Shown piece by piece: positions 7,753 through 16,117 of a DNA stretch of 64,000 nucleotides; within the stretch, counting starts at the first letter, position 1; every line of letters begins with the position of its first letter. The stretch is taken from NCBI GenBank assembly GCA_023954195.1, contig JAMLIK010000001.1:1476628-1540627 (forward strand), in the 5' to 3' direction. A program made the position numbers and the translations under genes. Origin of the DNA: Xanthobacteraceae bacterium (GTDB taxonomy: Bacteria; Pseudomonadota; Alphaproteobacteria; Rhizobiales; Xanthobacteraceae). The notes under the pieces are model-generated. The model was not told the DNA's origin and searched no databases. It saw only the letters and a program-made list of their open reading frames with translations.

Positions 7753-9171
7753 TCACCACGAACCATGGTGTTCCGGCACGCGGGAGACGACCGAAAGCGC
7801 GGCGGCCAGCACCAGCGCCGCCACGACGTAGACCCTGGCCTGAACATGGCCGGGATCGGCGGAACCGGTCAGCGCCGCCGTCGTGATCGAGACCGCCGCG
7901 ATCGCCCCGATTTGCAACGACAAGGTGCGGAGCGCGGCAAGCGTCGAGGAGTGTTCGGGCGCCAGTTGCAGCCCGGCATTGCGGCTTGCCGGATTGATGG
8001 TTCCCATGCCGGCGCCAATCACAAAGGCCGAGGCCGCCAGCCAGACATAAGGCGAAACGCCAAATGGCGGTGTCACGGCCAGCAGCGCCATGCCGATCAC
8101 GATGGTCGCGCCGCCGACATAGATCGGCAGCCGGTGACCGGTCCGCCGCAGCATCAAGGCGATAACGACCGACATCGTGATCGCCGCGATCCCCTGGGCG
8201 ATCAACAGCGTGCCGGCGTCGAACGCGCCGGTCCCGTAGCGATTGGCGGCATAAAGAGGAATCAGCGCAACCGAGCCGATGGTGACGCCGCTGAATATCA
8301 TGTTGACGAGATTGACCGCTCCGAAATTCGGCCCATAGATCAGGCGCGGGGCGATGAACGGATGCGTGGAACGGCGGATGTGCCGAAAGAACGTCCATGT
8401 GAAGACGACCGCAACGGCCAGAGGCGCCACGAATCCGAGGGACCACGCATAGGCTTTCCGTTCCCCGAGATAGGTGATCGCCAGCATGCCGGCGAGCAGT
8501 CCGCCGCCCAGCAACAACATTCCGGGAATATCCATACCGAACCGAGCCCGCTCGCGCCGAGGCGGATCGCGCGGGATGTAACGCAATGTCATCAGGATGA
8601 CGACGATCCCGATCGGAACATTGACCAGGAACGCCGCTCGCCATGTCCAATAGGAGACGAACAGGCCGCCGAAGATCGGCCCGATCATGGCGCCGATCGG
8701 AAAGATGCTGCCGAACAGGCTCACCGCGCGATCGCGCGCATCGCCGAAATAATCGACGATGATCCCCGTTGCCGACGGTGTGAAGCCGGCTCCGCCGGCC
8801 GCCTGCAAGGCGCGAAGCGCGATCAACACGAAGATATTGTCGGCCAGACCACAAAGCAGCGACGCCAGCGTGAAAACGATCACAGAGCCCAAAAACACTC
8901 TGCGGCGACCGTATTGCTCGCTCAGTCGGCCGCTGATCGGCAGCATGACGACGAATCCGAAGGAGTACGCCGTCAGCGTCCACCCCGCCCAGTTCACGGA
9001 TGTGTCCAACCCGTGCTGCAACGCGTGCAGGACCGTCGCGACGATCGTCGAGTCGACCGACATCATCAAAAGCGTCAACGCGACGATTGCAAACACCCGA
9101 ACACGATCGATGACAACGGGAGGTGTATCGGCGAGACATCCGCTCTCGCTGGCATCTGGCTGCGAACTCAC
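7753..9171 (-). CDS. MFS drug-efflux transporter, DHA2 (EmrB/QacA) family
   Basis: The 472-residue inner-membrane protein has about 14 helices. It shows the DHA2 pattern: LMMSVDSTIVATVLHAL in helix 1, WTLTAYSFGFVVMLPISG in helix 2, motif A GRLSEQYGRRRVFLG, and the motif-C-like helix GAMIGPIFGGLFVSYWTWR. The start is GTG at 9171. It converges tail to tail with the MHS transporter, with 28 bases between stops. No membrane-fusion partner (EmrA) is adjacent, so it probably works alone. The substrate is unknown. Confidence 0.88.
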   Translation of the reverse strand: MSSQPDASESGCLADTPPVVIDRVRVFAIVALTLLMMSVDSTIVATVLHALQHGLDTSVNWAGWTLTAYSFGFVVMLPISGRLSEQYGRRRVFLGSVIVFTLASLLCGLADNIFVLIALRALQAAGGAGFTPSATGIIVDYFGDARDRAVSLFGSIFPIGAMIGPIFGGLFVSYWTWRAAFLVNVPIGIVVILMTLRYIPRDPPRRERARFGMDIPGMLLLGGGLLAGMLAITYLGERKAYAWSLGFVAPLAVAVVFTWTFFRHIRRSTHPFIAPRLIYGPNFGAVNLVNMIFSGVTIGSVALIPLYAANRYGTGAFDAGTLLIAQGIAAITMSVVIALMLRRTGHRLPIYVGGATIVIGMALLAVTPPFGVSPYVWLAASAFVIGAGMGTINPASRNAGLQLAPEHSSTLAALRTLSLQIGAIAAVSITTAALTGSADPGHVQARVYVVAALVLAAALSVVSRVPEHHGSW

Positions 9172-9477
9172 AATTTATCTCAAATCTATCTCTCCTGCCT
9201 CGGGCCCGGAGACCGCGCCACGGTCGAGGCCAAGGCAAGTTCCCAAAGCAAGCCCTCAAGGCAAGCCCTCAGCACGTCTTGCCCGAATTCGAGACTGGAG
9301 TGTTGACGAGAACACCCCTGTTCGGCTGTCGATCCCGATTGGCATTCGTTTACGATCTGCTCTTTCGGAGTGCGCCGCAAGACCCGTTCGGCTTGAGTCC
9401 GACCGGACATTCCGAGACGGGAGGCTCCGGCTCTTGAAGTTGGGCTTTAATGCGTTTTGCGATCAGGGTGAGTCACC

Positions 9478-9603
9478 GTCATTGCGAGCACCCGGATCAA
9501 CGTTTCACGTTGTCCGAGCACGGGCTCCGCGAAGCAATCCAGCTCTTTTTCTTCACGACAACTGGACCGCTTCGTCGCTCACGCTCACGCTCCTTGTAAT
9601 GAC
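9478..9603. repeat. Dispersed palindromic repeat (REP/BIME-like)
   Basis: The left arm starts GTCATTGCGAGC and continues to GCGAAGCAATCCAG. After a short loop the right arm reads CTGGACCGCTTCGTCGC and ends TTGTAATGAC. The arms are largely complementary. This is the well-known intergenic palindrome of Bradyrhizobium-type genomes, here partly degenerate. It has no coding role. It could fold as a long RNA hairpin or end transcription from either side. Confidence 0.7.
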
Positions 9604-9750
9604 GATCCGGTCACATCGGATTCCGCTCCAGGTGGCCTGCGATCGCCCGGTCGAGCTTGGCCGTCACGTCGGAGGCGCGCATGGTGGGGATCCAGAGCAT
9701 GATCGGTTTGGATAGAAGCGCACCGTCATCGTGGGTGTCTAACCGACGAC

Positions 9751-9841
9751 GCATTTCACGCAGGGATTTGCACCACGAAAATCGTCGTCCCCCGCCAGGC
9801 GAGGACTCAGATTCAACCTCGCCAAATCATGCATTAGCCAG
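9751..9841. repeat. Dispersed repeat, copy 1 (shared with 32492-32566 and 56704-57045)
   Basis: It contains CAGGGATTTGCACCACGAAA continuing to ATCGTC, a CCCGCC..GGCGAGGAC block and GATTCAACCTCGCCAAATCA. The first block recurs on the opposite strand at 57005-57030. The last recurs at 32544-32565 with two or three changes. The same blocks in three gene-free places indicate a non-coding repeat family. Confidence 0.65.
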
Positions 9842-9999
9842 GCGACGAGGTAACGGAGAGGTTCGGAGCAGTCATCGAGCGCATCGGAGTCCAGCCACGG
9901 CATCTTTGCCGGCTGCCGGAATCACCAGAGCCAGCGGGCTGATTGCCCCCACCCGTCGGCGAACCGGTCTCCGCCGCGCGCTCAGGAACGGGAATTTCA

Positions 10000-10050
10000 G
10001 ATCGACCATAGCGCGATTGCATAAGCTATGGCCGATCGTGGTTTTTATTT
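10000..10050 (+). terminator. Hairpin with T-tract, no gene upstream on its strand
   Basis: GATCGaCCATAGC pairs with GCTATGGcCGATC across a 12-base loop. It is followed by GTGGTTTTTATTT on the + strand. The form is that of a rho-independent terminator reading rightward, but both flanking genes are on the - strand. It could terminate a small RNA from the repeat region or be a weak terminator for the barrel gene in the other direction. Confidence 0.5.
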
Positions 10051-10080
10051 GGACCGGATCCGCCAGTCGGTTTCCGACTG

Positions 10081-11136
10081 TTACCAAGTATAGCGGAGTC
10101 CGGCCTGCGCGCCGATGGTCTGGAAGGTCGAGCTGAAGGCATTGAACGCGACCTGCTGTGACATTCCGGTGCCGTGAACCTCAAGATAGGACGAGAAGTT
10201 CGGGCTCCAGATCACGTTCATCTTGGCCGAACCGCGAACACCGTAGAGGTCGGTCGTGCCGAAGCTGGAATCGACGACCCGGAACAGAATCGCGGAGACG
10301 GTCGGCTGAATCTTGTAGCCCGTCCACCTCATCTCGGTGCCGATCCGCGTGCCGCCATGCAGCTCCGTGCTGTCGCCGAGCTTCACGCCGAAATTCGAAG
10401 CATATGCCTCCGAGTAAGTCACGCCGACCGTCGGTTCGAACCAGACCGAGTAAGGAAGATCGAAACGATACTGCATGTTGACGGTATAGTTGATCCCGCT
10501 GCTGTCCGGCATCGCCAAAGCGAAATTCGACGAGCTTCGGCTCCAGTTGGCCATCACCGACCCATCGATCGAGAATGCGCCGTTCATATACGACACCGTT
10601 GCCGAAGTAGACGGCATCGTGGAGTCCATCGCGAAACCCGGCGTCGTTGCGCGCGACCACGAATTGCCGCCGGTTCCGATGAATGTCAGGGCGTCCGAGG
10701 TGCCGAAAACGCCAATCTTGGTCACGTCGAACGCACCCACGACCGTCTGGACATCGACTCTGGTGGCGAACGCCGCATCGGCGCGATCGACGCTTCCGAC
10801 AAGATTGACGCCATACAGCCACGCGGGCGCCGCGGCGACGAGCGCCGGGGCCTTGGCATAGCCGAGCGCGCCGAAGGGGTTGCTGATCTTTCGCTCCGCG
10901 AACAGATCGCTGCCGTCGAAGTCGGATGTCTCGCCGCTGAAACGAAGCATGCCGGCCGGCGGCGTCACCCCGCGCCGCCGAACTTCATCACGGACGGTCT
11001 GGACGATGTTCTGAATGACGTTGCCGATGACTTCCCGCTGGATATCGTCGTATTGGGCGGCGGCGGGCTGCACCATGGCCGCAAAAAATGTGCCCGCGAA
11101 CAGCAAACCCGCAAAAAATCTCACTGAACGAAACAT
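10081..11136 (-). CDS. Outer-membrane beta-barrel protein (autotransporter-barrel-like)
   Basis: The 351-residue protein has a clear signal peptide (residues 1-27, ending AAAQYDD) and a short helical region up to about residue 60. Many alternating amphipathic strands follow, for example TVSYMNGAFSIDGSVMANW and TVNMQYRFDLPYSVWFEPTV. It ends in the aromatic outer-membrane insertion signal AGLRYTW. No passenger domain of size is present, so it is a barrel only, perhaps a porin-like or surface adhesin remnant. It is divergent from the caspase-like gene, with which it shares a 265-base AT-richer control region. Its function is unknown. Confidence 0.75.
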   Translation of the reverse strand: MFRSVRFFAGLLFAGTFFAAMVQPAAAQYDDIQREVIGNVIQNIVQTVRDEVRRRGVTPPAGMLRFSGETSDFDGSDLFAERKISNPFGALGYAKAPALVAAAPAWLYGVNLVGSVDRADAAFATRVDVQTVVGAFDVTKIGVFGTSDALTFIGTGGNSWSRATTPGFAMDSTMPSTSATVSYMNGAFSIDGSVMANWSRSSSNFALAMPDSSGINYTVNMQYRFDLPYSVWFEPTVGVTYSEAYASNFGVKLGDSTELHGGTRIGTEMRWTGYKIQPTVSAILFRVVDSSFGTTDLYGVRGSAKMNVIWSPNFSSYLEVHGTGMSQQVAFNAFSSTFQTIGAQAGLRYTW

Positions 11137-11401
11137 ATTTACACCCTAAGTATTAATGCCTAAAAATTACCATATTCCGTCATGCGAGCGAGTGCCAAAA
11201 TGCCACAGTCGGCTGGAATTTTTCTCTCGTTTCAGGCGCGAATTCAAAAAATCTCGCGGCCAATGAACCCCGATCGGCGACGTGCCGTCCTAATCACTGT
11301 TCCTTTTGTTCGCCGTCGCTCATAATTTTTCCAACTGGCGGAAGTCGCGCGCGGCCTGCAAATCCGTTATTTTTCAAGATCGCTGTTCGGGGCAAAGGGC
11401 A

Positions 11402-13600
11402 ATGTCCGAATCTATTTCAGCGAGACGCGAGACGCACAGCGGCGACGGAGCCTCGCGCAGGCTTGGTTTTCCAAGCAAAGGGGCATTTTACGCGGTCCTT
11501 CGCGTCATCACCTTTTGCTTGGCCCTTGCGATGCTGTCGGTCGGGTGGGCTGTCTCGGCCTCGGCCGAGGAGCGGATTGCGCTTGTCATCGGAAACAGCG
11601 ACTACCGCAACGTCGGCAAGCTCCCGAATCCCGTCAACGACGCCGCCGACATCGCCGGGTCCCTCAAGCGGCTCGGATTCAACGTCACCCACCTGAGCAA
11701 CGTGGACTATGACGGTTTCCGGCATGCCTTGATCGATTTTGGCAACGCCGCGAGGACGGCCGACAAGGCCGTGATCTTCTATGCCGGCCACGGCGTCGAA
11801 ATCGACGGCAAGAACTGGCTCATTCCGGTCGATGCGGCGATCAAGTCCGCCGTCGACGTCTATGCCGAGGCCGTCAACCTCGAAACCCTGATCGACATCT
11901 CGATCTATCCGAAAGTCCTCGGCCTCGTGGTCCTCGATGCCTGTCGAAACGATCCGTTCGCGGCGGCCGCCCCGTCGAGCGGGCGCGCGCTGGCGGCGAG
12001 CGGCGCCGGCGCATCCACGAAGAAGCGCGCGAAAGCGCCCGCCGCGGCGATCCAGGTCGCGGCCGGCGGCCTCGCGCCGGTCGAGGTCAACGATAACGTG
12101 CTGGTGGCGTTCGCCGCGGCGGCGGGCACGACCGCCAGCGACGGCGCGGGCCGCAACAGCCCCTATTCCGGGGCGTTGCTGCGCTATGTCGAAAAGCCCG
12201 GTCTTGAGATCAACTACCTGTTCCGAAACGTGCACGACGACGTTCTGAACGAAACCAAGACCCAGAGCCCCACCGTCTACGGCACCCTGTCCCGAGACGA
12301 GATCTTTCTCAACGGCGTCGCCAGCGTCGCCGCCGGCGAGGTCAACGCCGAAGCCGAGAAAGTGGCATGGGCGTTCGTGCGCACGACAAGCGACATCGCC
12401 ACCTTGCGCCGCTTCACCGAACAGTTTCCCGCGAGCGCCCATCTGCCCGAGGCGCGGGAGCGGCTCGCGGGGCTCGAAGGCGCGGAAAAGCTGGCATGGT
12501 CGATCGTCGAGAAAGAAAAGTCCGCTCCCGCGTATCGTGCCTTCCTCGACCTCTATCCGAACGGCGAACACGCCGAAGGCGCACGCGCGACGCTGGCTTC
12601 GCTGCAAACGGCGTCGGGTGCGGCGAAGCACGCGTCCGCCGCGCCCAACCTGCCGAAGCCGCCGGCTTCAACCTATCAGCTCGCATCCGCCGAGGCCACC
12701 GCCGAGAACTCGGGCTCGATCGACAAAGCCTGGGATGTACTCAGGGAATCCCGTGACAAGGCTCTCGTCGGGAAATTCGCGGAGAAGTATCCAAGCCTGC
12801 GCCAACATCGCCTGCCGGCGGGGAGCGATCTGGCGCTGCGGCCCGTCAACTCGACCGATTGGATGATGCGAACGGCGCAGGACGCGGATGTGAATGACTG
12901 CTTCGGCGGCAACTCGGCGGCGTGCGCCAAGGCCGCAAGCCGCTATCCGCAATACGCTCAACTGCAATTCCAGCTCTGCCGGATCTCGGGACAGCCCGGC
13001 TGCATGGAGAAGGCCGTCAAGGACGCTCGCCGGAAAGGCTACCTGGTTTCCGCCTATACCCGCTCGCATATCGAGATGGAGCGCAACCGCGAATATCGCC
13101 GGACGATCGAGCGCGTGAACCAGCGGGTCGGCACCATCGTCGGCAACAACGTGAGCAACGCCGTCAGCAACGCGGTCAGCAATTCCGTCAACAACGCGGT
13201 GTCGGCGGCGACCTCGCGGGCGGCCTCCGCCGCCGCGTCCCGCGCGGCCTCGGCGGCGGCGGCGCGGGCCGCGCGCAACGCCGCCTCATCGGCGGCATCG
13301 GAAGCCGCGGCGCGCGCCGCCTCCAATGCCGCGAGCAACATTCGGGTTCCGTCCGACATTCGGCTGAAGTCCGATATCGTCCCGCTGACGCGAACCCGCG
13401 GCGGCTTCCAGCTCTATCGCTACCGCTATATCGGCGACGATACGTTCTACGTCGGCGTCATGGCTCAGGATATCGCGCGTCAGATGCCGGCCGCGGTCTT
13501 GGTCGCGGACGACGGCTATTTGCAGGTCAACTACGGCTTGCTGGGCATCGCGTTCCTGACCTACAGTGACTGGGTGAGATCACACGCGATTCCGAACTGA
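11402..13600 (+). CDS. Exported caspase-like protease with Ala-rich stalk and C-terminal S74-type domain
   Basis: The 732-residue protein has a basic N terminus and hydrophobic export or anchor segment (about 31-54), then a peptidase C14 p20 domain (56-305). The catalytic His130 (FYAGHGVEIDGKNW) and Cys181 (LVVLDACRNDPF) are both present. A helical middle follows (315-575). Next is a low-complexity Ala/Ser/Asn stretch (583-646, repeats like SNAVSNAV and RAASAAAS). Residues 651-732 begin SDIRLKSDIVPL and contain GVMAQDIARQMPAAV and LQVNYGLL. This is the pattern of the peptidase S74 intramolecular chaperone of phage tail spikes, with Ser651 and Lys656 in the dyad positions. The start at 11402 is chosen over 11306 because an AAAGGG site precedes it. 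Two bases separate it from the next caspase-like gene. Family matches are by eye; the joint function is inference. Confidence 0.85.
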   Translation: MSESISARRETHSGDGASRRLGFPSKGAFYAVLRVITFCLALAMLSVGWAVSASAEERIALVIGNSDYRNVGKLPNPVNDAADIAGSLKRLGFNVTHLSNVDYDGFRHALIDFGNAARTADKAVIFYAGHGVEIDGKNWLIPVDAAIKSAVDVYAEAVNLETLIDISIYPKVLGLVVLDACRNDPFAAAAPSSGRALAASGAGASTKKRAKAPAAAIQVAAGGLAPVEVNDNVLVAFAAAAGTTASDGAGRNSPYSGALLRYVEKPGLEINYLFRNVHDDVLNETKTQSPTVYGTLSRDEIFLNGVASVAAGEVNAEAEKVAWAFVRTTSDIATLRRFTEQFPASAHLPEARERLAGLEGAEKLAWSIVEKEKSAPAYRAFLDLYPNGEHAEGARATLASLQTASGAAKHASAAPNLPKPPASTYQLASAEATAENSGSIDKAWDVLRESRDKALVGKFAEKYPSLRQHRLPAGSDLALRPVNSTDWMMRTAQDADVNDCFGGNSAACAKAASRYPQYAQLQFQLCRISGQPGCMEKAVKDARRKGYLVSAYTRSHIEMERNREYRRTIERVNQRVGTIVGNNVSNAVSNAVSNSVNNAVSAATSRAASAAASRAASAAAARAARNAASSAASEAAARAASNAASNIRVPSDIRLKSDIVPLTRTRGGFQLYRYRYIGDDTFYVGVMAQDIARQMPAAVLVADDGYLQVNYGLLGIAFLTYSDWVRSHAIPN

Positions 13601-13602
13601 GA

Positions 13603-15138
13603 ATGCGGCTTTCACCACCAGCGATCATCTTCGCGTTCGCGGCGGCTGTTGTTGTCCTTTCCAGCTTCCCCGCCGGAGCGAAAGGAGGCCGCGTCGCGCT
13701 GGTCGTTGGCAATGCGGACTATGCGAACGCGCCGCGTCTGCCGACCTCCCTCAACGATGCCGAGGATATCGCCGACGCCCTCACCCGTCTCGGCTTCGAG
13801 ATCGTTCTTCGCCGCGATGCGACCGTGGCCGACCTGCGTTCCGCGATCGAGGAATTCTCGCGCAAGGCCGCCGAGGCGGATATCGCGATCGTCTACTACG
13901 CCGGCTATCACCTGAACATCGGCGTCAGCGGTTATCTGGTTCCCGTCGACGCCGGGCCTTCGACCCCGTCCGACCTGCACAGCCAGACCGTCTCGTTGCC
14001 GGAGGTGATGTCCAGCGCCGGCAAGGCGCATTCGCTGGGGTTGGTGATTCTCGATGCGTTGCACGGAAATCCGTTTCCCGTGCAGGCGGAGCGGTCGAAT
14101 GTCGATCCCGGCGCCGGAGCGGCTTCGTCGCGGTCCGGCGGCGCGCGCAACGTGCTTCTGTTGTTCGCCGCCGAGCCGAGCAAGATCTCGGAACGGGGCA
14201 GCGGGCGCAACAGCCCACTCGCTTCGGCGCTGCTTGAGAATCTCCCCAAACCCGGCCTTGAGATCAACTTCCTGCTCCGCAATGTGCGCGACCATGTGCG
14301 AAGCGCGACGCAATCCAGACAGACGCCGTATATGTACGGCCAGCTTTCCAAGCAGAGGATTTTCCTCGCCTCGCGCGAGGACGGCCCCGCCTCCCCTTCG
14401 CAAGCCGATGCCGCGAAGGTGCAGCCATGCGACGAACTCGCGGCGGCGCCGGATGACGCCGACAAACATCCGAAGGTCGCGGGAATAGCGATTGAGAAGA
14501 TCGTGGCCGCCGATGCGGTCGCCGCCTGCTCGGACGCCGTCAAGCGGTTTCCCACGACCAATCGCTTTTATTACCAGCTTGGCCGGGCGTTCTTTGCAGC
14601 ACGGGACCATGACGCCGCCCTGACCAGCTACAAGAAGGCTTTCGAATTGGGTAGCGTGCGCGCGCTCTATGCCCTCGGCGCGATATACGATCATGGCGAC
14701 GGCGTCGACCGCGATCCGGAACGCGCCCGCTTCTACTATGAGATCGCGGCCCAAAAAAATTTCGCCCCGGCCATCGCAAGTCTCGGGGTGCTGTACGAGC
14801 ATGGGGCCGGCGTGACGCAGGATCCCGCCAAGGCCCACGAGTTCTATCGGCGCGCCGCGGACCTTGGCGACGCCCGCGCCATCAACAAGATGGGTGAACT
14901 GATCGAGAAGGAGAGCGGGGTCGCGCAGAACGCCCGGCGCGCGCGCGTGCTGTACGAAAAGAGCGCCAGGATGGGGTATCCGGACGCGATGGTGAATCTG
15001 GCCCGTTGCTTCGCGAATGGCATCGGCGGCCGCAAGGATATTCCCGAAGCAAGAAAGCTGCTTGACCGCGCCGCCAAGGCCGGAAGCGCGCAGGCCCGCA
15101 ATATTCTCACCGCCACAGGCAGCCGCGGGCGGAGGTAA
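13603..15138 (+). CDS. Exported pseudo-caspase with Sel1-like repeats
   Basis: The 511-residue protein has a signal peptide (1-26) and a caspase p20-like domain (28-256) that parallels its upstream neighbour strand by strand. Both catalytic positions are changed: GHG is GYH (Tyr102) and DACR is DALH (Leu153), so it should be proteolytically inactive. His103, one residue on, is the only nearby His. From about residue 305 come a TPR-like unit and four Sel1-like repeats (for example ALYALGAIYDHGDGVDRDPE), a protein-protein interaction scaffold. The spacing of 2 bases suggests co-expression. It may regulate or scaffold the active partner, which is inference. Confidence 0.85.
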   Translation: MRLSPPAIIFAFAAAVVVLSSFPAGAKGGRVALVVGNADYANAPRLPTSLNDAEDIADALTRLGFEIVLRRDATVADLRSAIEEFSRKAAEADIAIVYYAGYHLNIGVSGYLVPVDAGPSTPSDLHSQTVSLPEVMSSAGKAHSLGLVILDALHGNPFPVQAERSNVDPGAGAASSRSGGARNVLLLFAAEPSKISERGSGRNSPLASALLENLPKPGLEINFLLRNVRDHVRSATQSRQTPYMYGQLSKQRIFLASREDGPASPSQADAAKVQPCDELAAAPDDADKHPKVAGIAIEKIVAADAVAACSDAVKRFPTTNRFYYQLGRAFFAARDHDAALTSYKKAFELGSVRALYALGAIYDHGDGVDRDPERARFYYEIAAQKNFAPAIASLGVLYEHGAGVTQDPAKAHEFYRRAADLGDARAINKMGELIEKESGVAQNARRARVLYEKSARMGYPDAMVNLARCFANGIGGRKDIPEARKLLDRAAKAGSAQARNILTATGSRGRR

Positions 15139-15409
15139 CGCCGCACAGGATTTGAGCGCCTCGGCACGGTCCCCGACGCCGGCCCTCACAACGCGATACA
15201 CCGGTCGGCGTTGCGCCGGGCGGGGCCGTCGGAGCCAGACGTGAGCGGCACGGCGGGGCGCACTGCATAGGCGGCGAAGGCGCGCAGCGTCGCGGGGCGC
15301 GATTTTCAGTTCCCCGGCGATCAGGGCCGAAAGCGCCGTCAAACCCGAAGGCAGGCGGGGGCTTCGATACATTCGTTGATCCATGGGCATTTCGCCGCGC
15401 TGAGGCTTA

Positions 15410-16117
15410 TTGACGAGATCACCGGCGTGCCGCAAACTCACCAATGTGGCGGCAAGCATCGCTCCCGCGGGTCGGGGCCATATATCTTCCGGATCGAATT
15501 ATGACGCGGAGACTTTTCCAGGCAAGCTCATTGCGTGGATCGCGCCGACATTGATCGCTTCTGCGATCCTTTTCGCCTGCCTCCTCCCCTGCCCCGCCGC
15601 ATCGGAATCGCCCGCGCTCCGGCCGTGGACGCAAGGAGCGTTGCCTTCCTTCAGCCTCGACGATCTGCGCGGCGCGCCACGTGAATTGCAAGGTTTCAGG
15701 GGCAATGTGGTCCTGCTGCACTTCTTCGCGACGTGGTGCGAGCCCTGCGTTCGCGAAATCGCCTCGCTGCAACGGCTGGGCGCGACCTCCCGCGACAGGC
15801 CGCTGAAGGTCGTCGCCATCGACGTGGCGGAGGTCGATTTGCGGGTGCGCGCTTTCTTCGAAAAACAGCCGGTCGATTTTCCCGTGCTGCTCGACCGCGA
15901 CCGCGCCGTCACCAAGGCGTGGCGAGTGAGCGCGCTGCCGTCGACCTATGTGCTCGCGCCCGATCTCACGCCACGGCTTTTCATCGCGGGCGACCTCGAC
16001 TGGTCGCGGCCCGACGTGTTGGCGACGATCGAGGCGCTCTATCCGGCGGCGGTGTCCCGCGCCGAATCCGTCACCGTTCCGACAATCAGAAATCCTCGTG
16101 AGGAGACGACACCATGA
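15410..16117 (+). CDS. TlpA/thioredoxin-fold periplasmic protein
   Basis: The protein (up to 235 residues) has a hydrophobic export segment (AWIAPTLIASAILFACLL) and an ALPSFSLDDLRG entry strand. A redox CxxC follows in FFATWCEPCVREIASLQ, with cis-Pro at ALPST. This is the TlpA/ResA group, membrane-anchored or periplasmic thiol reductases. The start is uncertain: the first in-frame start is TTG at 15410, GTG at 15446 is possible, and there is no ATG. The stop overlaps the ATG of the transglutaminase gene (ATGA), so the two form an operon. The target is unknown; it may keep the partner's active-site Cys reduced. Confidence 0.8.
   Translation: MTRSPACRKLTNVAASIAPAGRGHISSGSNYDAETFPGKLIAWIAPTLIASAILFACLLPCPAASESPALRPWTQGALPSFSLDDLRGAPRELQGFRGNVVLLHFFATWCEPCVREIASLQRLGATSRDRPLKVVAIDVAEVDLRVRAFFEKQPVDFPVLLDRDRAVTKAWRVSALPSTYVLAPDLTPRLFIAGDLDWSRPDVLATIEALYPAAVSRAESVTVPTIRNPREETTP

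Larger units (their letters stand above)
9172..10080. other. 909-base gene-poor region with dispersed repeats
   Basis: The region lies between two reverse-strand genes. It holds a degenerate palindromic element (9478-9603), a block shared with two other places in the window (9751-9841) and a hairpin followed by a T-tract (10000-10050). The short frames present have no recognisable protein features. The first 300 bases contain nothing I can identify. Confidence 0.6.

Noticed and set aside
13612-15459. Long reverse-strand open frame opposite the pseudo-caspase gene
   Set aside because: It is a shadow of a GC-rich gene. It has no family motifs, and the + strand reading has clear domains.
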